Assembly (NCBI GenBank): GCA_016708025.1
Contig: JADJGQ010000004.1
Coordinates: 1 to 64,000, forward strand
Source: a bacterium
GTDB lineage: Bacteria > Zixibacteria > MSB-5A5 > GN15 > FEB-12
Length of the DNA stretch: 64,000 nucleotides
Reading direction: 5' to 3'
A program made the translations under genes and the position numbers. The notes beneath the pieces are model-generated. The model searched no databases and was not told the origin of the DNA. It saw only the letters and a list, made by a program, of their open reading frames with translations. This document shows, piece by piece, positions 8,289 through 16,967 of this stretch; the stretch's first letter is position 1; each line of letters opens with the position of its first letter.

Positions 8289-10240
8289 GGTTTGGTCGCC
8301 TCCGTGCTGTCCTTGGGATACAACTCGATATCCATGCCGCCCCCCCACCGGGAATCAGTCTTCCAGTAGGAGTTCTCTTTCCCATTGCCGGTATACTGGT
8401 CGGCGCCACCAAGATCGATAAAGAGCCCGATCGACCCAAAATCCCGTCGGCTATCCCCAAACCCATGCGTATTCTTCGGGTTCTTGATGAAATACCGGTC
8501 GTCCCCTTCGTTGTCGATCTGTATTCCCGCACCATTTGCCGATCCTGCCCCCTGCGAAAGATCATACGCCGTGTAGGTGTCGTTTCCGTGACGGTCCAGC
8601 ATGATCCCGCATGAATAATCATGGCCGCAGCCATGCATCAGCCCCTTCCCGAAATAAACATCGTGACCATAGTCATCCACCAGAATGCCCAGGGTCATAT
8701 GTGTCGCCGCTCCCTGCGCATACTGATATGACTGGTAATTGTCGTTGCCGGATGAATCATACAACATCCCGAGCGACCACCAATAGCTGGTCCCCTGGGC
8801 GAAAATATCCGAGTAGTAGTTGTCGTTCCCTTTCAGGTCGACCAGGAAACCAAGGCCGCCGGAGGTCCAGGGGCGAAGGCCGTAGCCGAATCCCTGCGAC
8901 ATCGAGAGGTAATGATCGTCGTACCGAAGTACATCTTTGTATTTGCCGCCGGCATAGTACGAATCCGATCCCTCAAAATCATACAGTGTCCCGATCCCTT
9001 TGATGAACCCAAACCCCTGGGCATGCAGTGCGCCATTGTAGATATCGCGCCCCGCCTCATCGATGACGATCCCCATACCGTACGTTCCTGCTCCCTGCAC
9101 ATGCGTGTCGCCATCATACCAGTCATTGCCGGCCGCATCATAGAGTAGTCCAAGCCCGAAAAAGCCTGAACCAACACCAAATGATTTCCCGGAATACCGG
9201 TCGTCTCCGCCGAAATCAAGGAGCAACCCGACAGAAAAACAGCCGGACGCGATCGCAAAATCCGACTTGGCGTTGTACTGGTCATTCCCGGCAAGATCGA
9301 TAATGATCACCGGATGCGGATTGGACGGATCGTACGACAGGTCATAAATATCATCCCCGCCGATATCGAGAATGAAAGTGAAATCGCCGGTGTAGACATC
9401 GCGCCCTGCGCCGCCAACACGCCACCCCGCTTGTTTGCCCAGATATTTCTCAGTGTTTGTTTTGTCTGGAATATAGCCGACCGAATTAAGCAGCTTGTCA
9501 CGAGCCGTCCCACCCGAATCAGCGATCTGCCTGAGCATCGTCAACTCCGGCATGATCTCCCGAAGGTAACTTATTCCGGCCGCAAGGATCGGGTCGGTAT
9601 TGATCTCGGCGCCGAATGTCACCAGCGTGTCGGTATATTTCTCTTCCGCTTTCTCCAGCGAATCGAGTCCTTCGATCGAGAGAAATTCTTCGCTCTCCCG
9701 TGTCACCAACAGCTCTTTGAATTCGTTCCGCAGAAATGCGCGCTGCTTTGTGGTCAATCCTGCCATCGCCGACTCAGTCGAACGGGGGAATATGACATGC
9801 ACATAATTCCCCGACCGCGAGAGTACCTGGTTCATGGTGAAATGACTGTAATAGAGATCATACTGCCGCTTCAGGTCATCGGCAGTCGGGGGATAGGCCC
9901 GTCCTCGTTTGGTCTGGTACTCCCCCTGAAGATCCTGAAAGAGGATCCCCGCCAGTATCTCCGGCTGGCCTTTCGCACAGGCCTGTCTGATCTCTTTGCT
10001 GTAATTGATCATCCCCAGCGGGTTCTGCATCAGATCCGCCACGATCTTCAGCCGAAACGAATCCGGCTCGGTGTAATCGGAGCGATAAGTAATATCCCCC
10101 GGCGACATATTCAGGTATTCCATCAGGTGGACCAGTCCGGCCATTTCGGGCGGAAGGTTCTCTGCTGGTTGCGTCGAATCCTGTGCAGAAACTGAACAGG
10201 CCAACAGCGCGATACAAAGTGTTGTCAGGATTGATTTCAT
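8285..10240 (-). CDS. Exported protein with tandem GNDxY repeats (beta-solenoid)
   Basis: From ATG 10240 a signal peptide (MKSILTTLCIALLACSVSAQ) leads into a 651-residue protein. Residues 20-260 are mixed helix with no recognised domain. From about residue 270 to 620 there are at least eleven imperfect repeats of about 25-35 residues built on G-x-G-x-L-x-D-x-x-G-N/D-D-x-Y followed by A-Q/S-G-x-G, for example LLLDFGGDDRYSGKSFGVGS, LLYDAAGNDWYDGDTHVQGA and ILVDDYGHDVYFGKGLMHG. The acidic turns suggest cation binding and a right-handed beta-roll, but they do not fit the RTX nonapeptide. It heads the operon with the HEAT-repeat and exonuclease genes. Function unknown. Confidence 0.8.
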   Translation of the reverse strand: MKSILTTLCIALLACSVSAQDSTQPAENLPPEMAGLVHLMEYLNMSPGDITYRSDYTEPDSFRLKIVADLMQNPLGMINYSKEIRQACAKGQPEILAGILFQDLQGEYQTKRGRAYPPTADDLKRQYDLYYSHFTMNQVLSRSGNYVHVIFPRSTESAMAGLTTKQRAFLRNEFKELLVTRESEEFLSIEGLDSLEKAEEKYTDTLVTFGAEINTDPILAAGISYLREIMPELTMLRQIADSGGTARDKLLNSVGYIPDKTNTEKYLGKQAGWRVGGAGRDVYTGDFTFILDIGGDDIYDLSYDPSNPHPVIIIDLAGNDQYNAKSDFAIASGCFSVGLLLDFGGDDRYSGKSFGVGSGFFGLGLLYDAAGNDWYDGDTHVQGAGTYGMGIVIDEAGRDIYNGALHAQGFGFIKGIGTLYDFEGSDSYYAGGKYKDVLRYDDHYLSMSQGFGYGLRPWTSGGLGFLVDLKGNDNYYSDIFAQGTSYWWSLGMLYDSSGNDNYQSYQYAQGAATHMTLGILVDDYGHDVYFGKGLMHGCGHDYSCGIMLDRHGNDTYTAYDLSQGAGSANGAGIQIDNEGDDRYFIKNPKNTHGFGDSRRDFGSIGLFIDLGGADQYTGNGKENSYWKTDSRWGGGMDIELYPKDSTEATKP

Positions 10241-10482
10241 GGGTAGCTCAAAGGTGACAGTTTTTGCCCGGGAGGACAACAAGTGCATACAACATCCTCT
10301 CCGATTGGATAATCGGCATCCGTGAAGGCTTTCTTTGAGCGGCAGACGACATGAGCGGCAGACGTCCCCGTCTGCCCTTTCGCTAACTCAACCACCCCCC
10401 AGAATTCTCTGGTCAATCCCGACCTTTCTTACTACCTTTCCCCGTACCCCCGCCGGGACACAAGTCGGGGAATACCAAAGAG
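10241..10482. other. Divergent intergenic region with inverted repeats
   Basis: It separates the GNDxY operon (minus) from the carboxylase operon (plus). It holds a 16-base palindrome CCGATTGGATAATCGG at 10297-10312, a possible regulatory site for the minus-strand operon, and a family A inverted repeat at 10355-10377. Confidence 0.5.
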
Positions 10483-12009
10483 ATGACCCATACCATTCGA
10501 AAAATACTGATCGCCAACCGCGGGGAGATTGCCGTCCGGATCATCCGGGGATGCCGTGACCTCGGTATCCGCTCCGTTGCCGTCTACTCCGAGGCAGACA
10601 AAACCGCCTTCCATGTCCGGATGGCCGATGATGCTATCTGCATCGGCCCGGCCCCTTCCAATCAAAGCTACCTGGTACACGATGCTCTCATCGCCGCGGC
10701 CAAAAAGTCCGGCGCGGATGCCATTCATCCCGGATACGGCTTTGTCTCCGAAAACCAGGCGTTTGCCGCTCGTTGCGTCAAAGAAGGGATGATCTTCATC
10801 GGCCCACGACCGGAAACCATCGGCCTTCTGGGTGACAAACTGGCCGCCCGCGAAACCGCCATCAAAGCCAAACTGCCGTTGGTGCAGGGCTCGAATATCG
10901 ATGTTACCAATCTTGCCTCTGCCCGCGAGACTGCCAAAAAGATCGGCTACCCGATTCTCGTCAAAGCCGCCGCCGGCGGTGGCGGAAAAGGGATGCGCGT
11001 GGTGAATGCCGATGACCAGTTCGAGGAAGCCCTGCAATCCGCCGCCTCCGAAGCAAAATCAGCTTTTGGCGACAGCCGCGTTTATATCGAAAAATATCTG
11101 GCCCGCCCTCGCCATGTAGAGATCCAGATCCTCTGCGACCAACATGGCAACTGCATTCACCTCGGCGAACGCGAGTGCTCTATCCAGCGCCGCCACCAGA
11201 AGGTGATCGAGGAATCCCCATCCCCGATCATGACTCCCGAACTTCGCAAGCAGATGGGCTCTGCCGCGGTTGAGATCGCACGCGCCGCCGGTTATGTCGG
11301 CGCCGGGACAGTCGAGTTCCTCGTCGATGAACAGAAGAACTTCTATTTCCTCGAGGTCAACACCCGCCTTCAGGTGGAACATCCCGTCACCGAGATGGTC
11401 ACTGGTGTTGATCTGGTCAAAGAGCAGATCGCCGTTGCCGAAGGAAAAAAGCTGACGCTCCGCCAGGAAGATATCCAGATGCGCGGCCATGCGCTCGAAT
11501 GCCGCATCTATGCCGAGGACCCGGACAACAACTTCATGCCTTCAACCGGCCTGCTCAAAAGCTATGTCATTCCGGCCGGGCCGGGCGTGCGGGTCGATTC
11601 CGGCGTTGTGCTTGGTTCCGAGATCCCGATCTACTATGACCCGATGATCGCCAAACTGGTCGTCTGGGGGAAAGACCGCTCCGAAGCGATCAGCCGGATG
11701 AAACGCGCCCTCGAAGAGTACCGGGTCTCCGGAGTCGAAACGACTATCGGCTTTCACCGCGTCATCATGGACAACCCGAAATTCATCAGCGGCGAACTCT
11801 CCACCCGTTTTCTCGAGGAAGAGTATCCTGATAACGTCTATCGACATCTGACCGATTTTCTGCGTGAACGCGCCGCCCTCGCCCTGGCGATCGACAGCTA
11901 TGTCCGCGAGCGCAAGATCGCCGTGGTTGACCAGCCGGCTGCACCGCACTCCAACTGGACTATCTGGCACCGCGCGGGCAACCTCCGTCAGTTCGGAGGG
12001 AGCCGCTAA
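10483..12009 (+). CDS. accC: Biotin carboxylase subunit of an acyl-CoA carboxylase
   Basis: This 508-residue protein carries out ATP-dependent carboxylation of biotin. Visible are the N-terminal IRKILIANRGEIAVRIIR, the glycine-rich ATP loop KAAAGGGGKGMRVV, the QRRHQKVIEE segment and the catalytic EVNTRLQVEHPVTEMVTG region. It is about 55 residues longer at the C-terminus than a typical AccC of about 450, as in propionyl-CoA carboxylase alpha chains. The stop overlaps the ATG of the biotin carrier gene by one base. With the mutase and epimerase downstream, the substrate is most likely propionyl-CoA (inference). No carboxyltransferase beta gene is in the window. Confidence 0.95.
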   Translation: MTHTIRKILIANRGEIAVRIIRGCRDLGIRSVAVYSEADKTAFHVRMADDAICIGPAPSNQSYLVHDALIAAAKKSGADAIHPGYGFVSENQAFAARCVKEGMIFIGPRPETIGLLGDKLAARETAIKAKLPLVQGSNIDVTNLASARETAKKIGYPILVKAAAGGGGKGMRVVNADDQFEEALQSAASEAKSAFGDSRVYIEKYLARPRHVEIQILCDQHGNCIHLGERECSIQRRHQKVIEESPSPIMTPELRKQMGSAAVEIARAAGYVGAGTVEFLVDEQKNFYFLEVNTRLQVEHPVTEMVTGVDLVKEQIAVAEGKKLTLRQEDIQMRGHALECRIYAEDPDNNFMPSTGLLKSYVIPAGPGVRVDSGVVLGSEIPIYYDPMIAKLVVWGKDRSEAISRMKRALEEYRVSGVETTIGFHRVIMDNPKFISGELSTRFLEEEYPDNVYRHLTDFLRERAALALAIDSYVRERKIAVVDQPAAPHSNWTIWHRAGNLRQFGGSR

Positions 12010-12521
12010 TGCCTCGCTATTCGGTCGAAATCGACAACCAGGAATTTGATATCCAACTGGAGTATCGTTCGGAGCGATTTTTCGCCACCGTCAACGGACA
12101 CCCCTTTGAGGTCCAGCATCAGTGGTTGGGGGAGAGCCGCGCATTGCTTTTCATCGGAGCCGAATCGCTCGAGGTTGATATCCACTCGGTCGGCGGCAAT
12201 GGCCAGCGAATGATCTTTATGAAAGGGATCGAGATCCCCGCCTTCATCGAAGATCATGCCGTCGCCAAAATGCGGAAAGCCGCCGGGATCAGCCACCATG
12301 TCGCCGCGGATTCCTCCCTCAAAGCTCCCATGCCCGGCTTGGTGATAAAGCTTCGCGTCGAACCGGGAGAACGAGTCGCCAAAGGTCAACCGCTGGTGAT
12401 CATCGAAGCGATGAAGATGGAAAATATCATCAAGGCCCGCACCGACGGTATCATCAAAGAGATAAAGGTCAAAGCGGGCCAATCGGTCGAAAAAGGGGAC
12501 ACCCTGCTGGAGTTTGAGTGA
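12009..12521 (+). CDS. Biotin carboxyl carrier subunit
   Basis: This 170-residue protein carries the biotinyl domain in its last 75 residues: LKAPMPGLVIKL, then VIIEAMKMENIIKARTDG with the biotinylated lysine in the EAMKMEN motif, and a final GDTLLEFE. The N-terminal half (YSVEIDNQEFDIQLEYRSER) resembles the beta-barrel linker domain of acyl-CoA carboxylase carriers. It works with the preceding biotin carboxylase. Start ATG overlaps the previous stop (TAATG), and its stop overlaps the next start (TGATG), so translation is coupled. Confidence 0.93.
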   Translation: MPRYSVEIDNQEFDIQLEYRSERFFATVNGHPFEVQHQWLGESRALLFIGAESLEVDIHSVGGNGQRMIFMKGIEIPAFIEDHAVAKMRKAAGISHHVAADSSLKAPMPGLVIKLRVEPGERVAKGQPLVIIEAMKMENIIKARTDGIIKEIKVKAGQSVEKGDTLLEFE

Positions 12522-14089
12522 TGGCTGACCAGAAAAAAACATCCTCCGGTATTCCGATCCCGCCGTTGGCGGATCAGTCATCCTCGCCGCAACCCACTCT
12601 TGGCAAACCGGGCCAGTACCCCTACACTCGCGGCATCTATCCTGATATGTATCGCGGACGCCTCTGGACTATGCGCCAGTATGCCGGATTCGGCACCGCC
12701 GCCGAAACCAATCAGCGATTCAAGTATCTGCTCCAGCGCGGTCAAACTGGCCTCTCGGTCGCCTTTGACCTGGCCACCCAGATAGGCTTCGACTCAGATC
12801 ATCCCATGGCCCATGGTGAGGTCGGGCGAACCGGTGTCGCTATCGACTCACTCGCTGATATGGAGACGCTCTTCGACGGTATCCCGCTCGACAAAGTCTC
12901 CACCTCCATGACCATCAACTCCACCGCTGTGGTTCTGCTGGCTATGTATATCGCTGTCGGCAAGAAGCAGTCGGTCTCTCCGGCCAATCTCTCCGGGACA
13001 GTGCAGAACGATATCCTCAAAGAGTTCATCGCGCGCGGCACCTATATATTGCCACCCGGCGGCTCGATGCGGATCATCACCGATATTTTCGGCTACGCCA
13101 ACCAGCACCTCCCGAAATACAACACGATCTCGATCTCCGGTTACCATATCCGCGAGGCAGGGGCGACCGCCGTGCAGGAGGTAGCCTTTACTCTCTCCAA
13201 CGCGATCGCGTATGTCAAAGCTGCTTTCGATGCCGGCTTGACTGTCGATCAATTCGCCCCCCGACTCTCTTTCTTTTTCGCCTCGCATAACGATCTGTTC
13301 GAAGAAGTCGCCAAATTCCGCGCCGCCCGCAAGATCTGGGCGCGCCTCATGAAAGAGCAGTTCGGCGCTACCGATGAACGCTCCATGCTCCTCCGTTTCC
13401 ACACGCAGACGGGTGGCTCGACCCTCACCGCCCAACAGCCGGAGAATAATATTGTCCGCACCACCATGCAGGCCTTGGCGGCGATCCTGGGCGGCACGCA
13501 ATCGCTCCACACTAATTCCTTCGATGAAGCACTCGGTTTGCCGACCGAACGCTCCGCCGAGATCGCCCTGCGCACTCAGCAGATAATCGCCTTCGAATCC
13601 GGCGCCGCCGATTCCGCCGACCCGCTCGGCGGTTCATATCTGGTTGAGTATATGACGGATGCGATTGAATCGAAGATCACTGACCTGATGGCTCATATCG
13701 ACCGGCTTGGCGGCTCGGTCCGCTGTATCGAAACCGGCTACTTCCAGGATGAACTGGCCCGCTCCGCCTACGAATACCAGCGGCAGGTCGAAAAGGAAGA
13801 AAAGGTCGTTGTCGGCGTCAACAAATTCAAGACCGACCGCTCGGAGATCCCCTCCGTCTTAAAAGTTGACCCGGAACTGGAACGTCGCCAGATTGCGGCA
13901 GTACAAAAGGTTCGGAGCCAACGGGACAATCAGGCAGTGCAGTCCTCTCTGGCCGAACTTCGCGAGGCTGCCACCGGCAATCAAAATGTCGTTTATCCGG
14001 TGCTGAAAGCTGTTGAACAGTACGCAACCGTAGGAGAGATATCAGATGTCTTTCGCTCAGTCTGGGGTGAATATCATGCGCGCGGCTAA
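12521..14089 (+). CDS. Methylmalonyl-CoA mutase large subunit, catalytic domain only
   Basis: This 522-residue protein covers the TIM-barrel substrate-binding half of B12-dependent mutases (succinyl-CoA/methylmalonyl-CoA interconversion). Visible are YPDMYRGRLWTMRQYAGFGT, with the active-site tyrosine of true methylmalonyl-CoA mutases, GGSMRIITDIFGYANQ with the substrate-binding arginine, and FHTQTGGSTLTAQQPENNIV. The cobalamin-binding domain (DxHxxG) is absent, so it must be a separate gene elsewhere, as in archaeal-type split enzymes. ATG 12521 is preferred; a GTG at 12518 is also possible. The end overlaps the next gene by 14 bases. Confidence 0.95.
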   Translation: MADQKKTSSGIPIPPLADQSSSPQPTLGKPGQYPYTRGIYPDMYRGRLWTMRQYAGFGTAAETNQRFKYLLQRGQTGLSVAFDLATQIGFDSDHPMAHGEVGRTGVAIDSLADMETLFDGIPLDKVSTSMTINSTAVVLLAMYIAVGKKQSVSPANLSGTVQNDILKEFIARGTYILPPGGSMRIITDIFGYANQHLPKYNTISISGYHIREAGATAVQEVAFTLSNAIAYVKAAFDAGLTVDQFAPRLSFFFASHNDLFEEVAKFRAARKIWARLMKEQFGATDERSMLLRFHTQTGGSTLTAQQPENNIVRTTMQALAAILGGTQSLHTNSFDEALGLPTERSAEIALRTQQIIAFESGAADSADPLGGSYLVEYMTDAIESKITDLMAHIDRLGGSVRCIETGYFQDELARSAYEYQRQVEKEEKVVVGVNKFKTDRSEIPSVLKVDPELERRQIAAVQKVRSQRDNQAVQSSLAELREAATGNQNVVYPVLKAVEQYATVGEISDVFRSVWGEYHARG

Positions 14090-14591
14090 ACTATCCGCTC
14101 TGCTCGGTCTGCTGGTGATCTTTGCCGGATGCTCCGGCACCGATACCGGCGACTCCACTCAGCCGGTCAGCGAACAGGATGACCGCGCCGCCATTCAGGC
14201 ATCGCTCTCCGAAACGATCACCCGCTGGCATCACCAGGATAAAGCCGGACTCTATGACAATGAGTTCGATTACCTGAAAGAACGCATGACCTTTGATGCC
14301 TATCTCGAAACCAAAGAAATGCGGATGGATGCTGACACGGTGATGGGGATCGAGGTCAAAGACTGCATCTTTTACGGCCGCGACTCTGCCGATGTTGCGG
14401 TTGAGATCCTCTTCGAGGGTCCCAAAAAGATCAAGTCCCGCATGCGCGACAGTTTCCGCCTCTATTACTACAAAGACAAATGGATCAGGCCGACGCTCTC
14501 CAGCATTGATGCTCAGTTCGAGTATGACAAGATGAAAAAATCATACGAGGAAGCCGTCAAAGCTGAGGAAGAGGAATCAGGCGACAAATAG
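14076..14591 (+). CDS. Small lipoprotein encoded between mutase and epimerase
   Basis: This 171-residue product has a lipoprotein signal (MRAAKLSALLGLLVIFAGCS, cleavage expected before the cysteine), then a hydrophilic region with a helical part (AAIQASLSETITRWHHQDKA) and strand segments ending FRLYYYKDKWIRPTLSSID. The fold resembles SnoaL/NTF2-like domains in length and pattern, but this is not certain. It overlaps the mutase end by 14 bases and ends one base before the epimerase start, so it is co-translated with the metabolic genes although its role is not obviously metabolic. Confidence 0.8.
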   Translation: MRAAKLSALLGLLVIFAGCSGTDTGDSTQPVSEQDDRAAIQASLSETITRWHHQDKAGLYDNEFDYLKERMTFDAYLETKEMRMDADTVMGIEVKDCIFYGRDSADVAVEILFEGPKKIKSRMRDSFRLYYYKDKWIRPTLSSIDAQFEYDKMKKSYEEAVKAEEEESGDK

Positions 14592-14592
14592 G

Positions 14593-15018
14593 ATGACTGA
14601 TCCGCTGATCTCTCATGTCGGTATCGCCGTCGCCGATCTGGAAAAGGCGGTCGCGCTTTACCAGCAATTGACCGGCCTCACCCCGGGCCCGGTCGTCGAG
14701 GTCGCCGACCAACAGGTCAAGGTCGTGATGTTCGCCGCGCCGTCCGACCAACCACATCCCGGCGGACGGATCGAACTGGTCGCCGCAACCTCACCAAACT
14801 CACCTATCTCCAGATTTATCGAACGCAAGGGGGAAGGGCTGCATCATATCTGCATTTATGTGGATGATATCGAAGCTCGCTTGATTGCGCTCAAATCTGC
14901 TGGCGTAAAACTGATTGATGAATCGCCGCGTATCGGCGCCGATGGTGAGAAGATCGCCTTTGTTCATCCCGCCTCTACCGGCGGTGTCCTGCTGGAACTT
15001 CAGCAACGCGCTACTTGA
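14593..15018 (+). CDS. mce: Methylmalonyl-CoA epimerase
   Basis: This 141-residue vicinal-oxygen-chelate protein interconverts the R and S forms of methylmalonyl-CoA, linking the carboxylase and the mutase. The start (ISHVGIAVADLEKAVALYQQ) supplies one metal-binding histidine, GEGLHHICIYVDDIEARL the second, and the C-terminal GGVLLELQQR the glutamate. Length and motif order are normal for the family. It closes the operon and converges with the minus-strand gene at 15011, overlapping it by 8 bases. Confidence 0.93.
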   Translation: MTDPLISHVGIAVADLEKAVALYQQLTGLTPGPVVEVADQQVKVVMFAAPSDQPHPGGRIELVAATSPNSPISRFIERKGEGLHHICIYVDDIEARLIALKSAGVKLIDESPRIGADGEKIAFVHPASTGGVLLELQQRAT

Positions 15019-15778
15019 CCCGACTGACCGGTCGTCCCTGTCCACAGAGATGACAGACCGTATCCCGCTCACGATTTTCCGTCCCACATGAACATTGCCA
15101 GCTCGATGGCTTGGTCGCCGCAAGTTTCCCCTTCTGGAACTGACGATACCGTGTCAGGAAATAGATCGCGATGATCAACAGGATCGGCAACCCGAATGTC
15201 AGCATCCGATTGCGCGGCGCCATAAACACCTCGTTGCTGTGATCTCCGATAAATCTGAAATCCTGCTGCATGCCGGCCAATGCCTCGGCAAAATGCGGGT
15301 AATCCTCAAAACCGGCACGCCCCCAGAGCGTAAAGAGATACTGGTCGCCGTCGGAAAGACGATACAATACCCCCATCATGCGATGTCGCACCACTTCGTC
15401 CGCGGCCAGATCCTGCGAGGTAAACTCCAGCACAAACCGGACGTTGTCCCCTTCGTTATATCCGCTCGAGGTCAACAATTTCGACTCGGGCAATGTCAGG
15501 ATCACCGAATCGATCACCCGATCGACCGACGCCTTCAGCGATGCCTGGTTATCGATAGAACCATCCAACTCGATCGTCGATTTGAAAACCAGCATCTCCG
15601 ACTCTTTGCCCACCGACATCAGGAGAAAGGGGTAGGAGCTGGTATCGCCGAGCAATTCCCAGCCTTCGGCGACCGGAAGTTCTATCTCGCCGCCGAGACG
15701 GATTATCTGAGCCGAAAGCGGCTGAACCGCCAACCCAATGATCAGGGTAACTGCAATAACCAGTATGATTTGACGCAT
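15011..15778 (-). CDS. Membrane-anchored exported protein with C-terminal zinc ribbon
   Basis: This 255-residue protein starts with a signal peptide (MRQIILVIAVTLIIGLAVQP, then LSAQ). The middle (EIELPVAEGWELLGD... VLYRLSDGDQYLFTLWGRAG) looks like an extracytoplasmic domain of the type found in stress-response exported proteins. A transmembrane helix lies near residues 193-210 (FGLPILLIIAIYFLTRY), followed by a cytoplasmic-looking zinc ribbon, CSCGTENRERDTVCHLCGQG. That puts a zinc ribbon on the far side of the membrane from the large domain. No named family recognised. A quasi-palindrome CCGAATATATCGG sits directly upstream of the start. Confidence 0.75.
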   Translation of the reverse strand: MRQIILVIAVTLIIGLAVQPLSAQIIRLGGEIELPVAEGWELLGDTSSYPFLLMSVGKESEMLVFKSTIELDGSIDNQASLKASVDRVIDSVILTLPESKLLTSSGYNEGDNVRFVLEFTSQDLAADEVVRHRMMGVLYRLSDGDQYLFTLWGRAGFEDYPHFAEALAGMQQDFRFIGDHSNEVFMAPRNRMLTFGLPILLIIAIYFLTRYRQFQKGKLAATKPSSWQCSCGTENRERDTVCHLCGQGRPVSRVK

Positions 15779-16003
15779 ACCGAATATATCGGCATTTAAA
15801 AGCGAAACTGTTGTAAGGGAGATTATACGATCAACTTACACAATCTTCCCCTCTCCCTCTGGGAGAGGGTGCCCCGAAGGGGCGGGTGAGGGTCAGAACT
15901 TTTGCGTTGTTCCGTCAGGTCCTAGGGCTCGCCAAGCTTCTCAAGCAGAGGCCGACTTCACAATCGCGCGAGCACGAGACCTGACGGCCCTACGCCGATA
16001 GAC
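15779..16003. repeat. Intergenic region with family D and family B repeats
   Basis: 15848-15893 is a family D element (CTCCCTCTGGGAGAGGGTGC followed by CCCCGAAGGGGC). 15911-15988 is a family B element whose ends are the inverted pair CCGTCAGGTCCTAG / GACCTGACGG with internal GCTCGCC and GCGCGAGC. Both families recur elsewhere in the window. Confidence 0.8.
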
Positions 16004-16315
16004 TCAGAACTTCTTCAAACAACTCCTCACCACCGCCACTCGCTCCCGGATAAACTGCTCCCGATCCATCGCCGGTCGATACACAAAATTCCGGCCATCT
16101 TTCTCCCGCACCAGCATCCCCTTTTCCGCCAGCCGGGCAAGCACAGTCATCACGGTGGTGTAAGCTCGCTTGTTTTCGCCAAGAAATGTCAGCGCCTTTT
16201 TGACTGACAACTCCCCATGTTTCCAGGCAAGTTCCATCAGTCTGGCTTCGGTCGGTCCGAGAAAGACGGTAAGACCGGCCCCCTCGGGATCAAAATAAAA
16301 TGTCTGATTGGCCAC
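16004..16315 (-). CDS. BlaI/MecI-family winged-helix transcriptional repressor
   Basis: This 103-residue protein has the BlaI/MecI pattern: LGPTEARLMELAWKHGELSV (first helices), KRAYTTVMTVLARLAEKGML (recognition helix and wing) and REKDGRNFVYRPAM (wing strand). Family members bind palindromes as dimers and are inactivated by a BlaR1/MecR1-type membrane protease. No such sensor gene lies next to it. It follows a small membrane protein gene by 17 bases and is probably co-transcribed with it. Confidence 0.88.
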   Translation of the reverse strand: MANQTFYFDPEGAGLTVFLGPTEARLMELAWKHGELSVKKALTFLGENKRAYTTVMTVLARLAEKGMLVREKDGRNFVYRPAMDREQFIRERVAVVRSCLKKF

Positions 16316-16332
16316 GGGTGGTTTGAATGAAT

Positions 16333-16494
16333 TTACGGGCGTGGCTCACGCTTGGTATGCTTGAAGATCATCGATGCACCCACTGCGATGATCGCGAGCG
16401 GCCAAAAATAATCCCACCAGGCGCCCTCGATAATATCCAGTTGCCCCAGCAGGATCAACACCCCCATCAATAAAAGCAGGATCCCAACAAACAT
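16333..16494 (-). CDS. Small LiaI/LiaF-like two-helix membrane protein
   Basis: This 53-residue protein has two hydrophobic helices (MFVGILLLLMGVLILLGQ and YFWPLAIIAVGASMIF) separated by a short acidic/aromatic loop and a basic tail. The pattern matches the LiaF transmembrane/DUF5668 type. ATG 16494 has GGGAG seven bases upstream; the longer open frame upstream to 16563 is hydrophilic and unlikely. It precedes the BlaI-type repressor. Confidence 0.7.
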   Translation of the reverse strand: MFVGILLLLMGVLILLGQLDIIEGAWWDYFWPLAIIAVGASMIFKHTKREPRP

Positions 16495-16591
16495 CGCGTA
16501 CTCCCGTGCAGCTATGAAATGATTACCTCTTGATACGATGGTCTGGTCCGCTTGGTTGCGCAAGGATCAAATTCAGCCTACCGGACAAGAA

Positions 16592-16626
16592 AACGCCTTC
16601 CGAGGGAAGGTATCTCGGAAGGCGTA
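16592..16626 (-). terminator. Rho-independent terminator of the PEP-CTERM gene
   Basis: A perfect 10-bp stem (GCCTTCCGAG / CTCGGAAGGC) with a 9-base loop is followed by TTTTCTT on the minus strand, 33 bases after the stop of the PEP-CTERM gene. Confidence 0.85.
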
Positions 16627-16658
16627 AAGGGAGGAGGAGGGTTGGGGTGTTCTACGGT

Positions 16659-16967
16659 TTATTTAGAACTCTTCAACTTTCGTGCTACTGCGGCGGCGCC
16701 AAGCCCAATGCCCATCAGGATCATTGTCCCCGGCTCCGGAGTGGGAGTCGGTGATGGCTCCGGCTTATCGCCACGATGCTCTGTGTCCGTCTGGTTGTAC
16801 TGCTTGCCATGGTTCGGTTTCGGGTCTTTCCCTTTGCCGTCACCCGGCTTGTTCGGTACCGTGATGCCGTAGACGTCCGCGAAACTGATCGTCATGACGA
16901 GCAGAAACGCGACAACCGCTACAACCCACTTTCCGAATCCCGATTCGTTTCGATGATAGATCTTCAT
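16659..16967 (-). CDS. Short PEP-CTERM sorting-domain protein
   Basis: This 102-residue protein has an N-terminal hydrophobic signal (WVVAVVAFLLVMTISFADVY), a low-complexity G/K/P/D-rich mature region, and a C-terminal tripartite sorting signal: PEPGT, a hydrophobic helix (MILMGIGLGAAAVA) and the basic end RKLKSSK. That is the PEP-CTERM signal processed by exosortase at the outer face of the cytoplasmic membrane. No exosortase gene is in the window. It has its own terminator, so it is a single-gene unit. Confidence 0.85.
   Translation of the reverse strand: MKIYHRNESGFGKWVVAVVAFLLVMTISFADVYGITVPNKPGDGKGKDPKPNHGKQYNQTDTEHRGDKPEPSPTPTPEPGTMILMGIGLGAAAVARKLKSSK

Noticed and set aside
9314..10195. 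Plus-strand 293-codon frame opposite the GNDxY gene
   Set aside because: It is the antisense shadow of the repeat protein, with no start signal or domain.
8285..10240. RTX toxin identity of the GNDxY protein
   Set aside because: The GGxGxDxUx nonapeptide repeat is not present; period is longer and the tyrosine and alanine-glutamine-glycine pattern differs.
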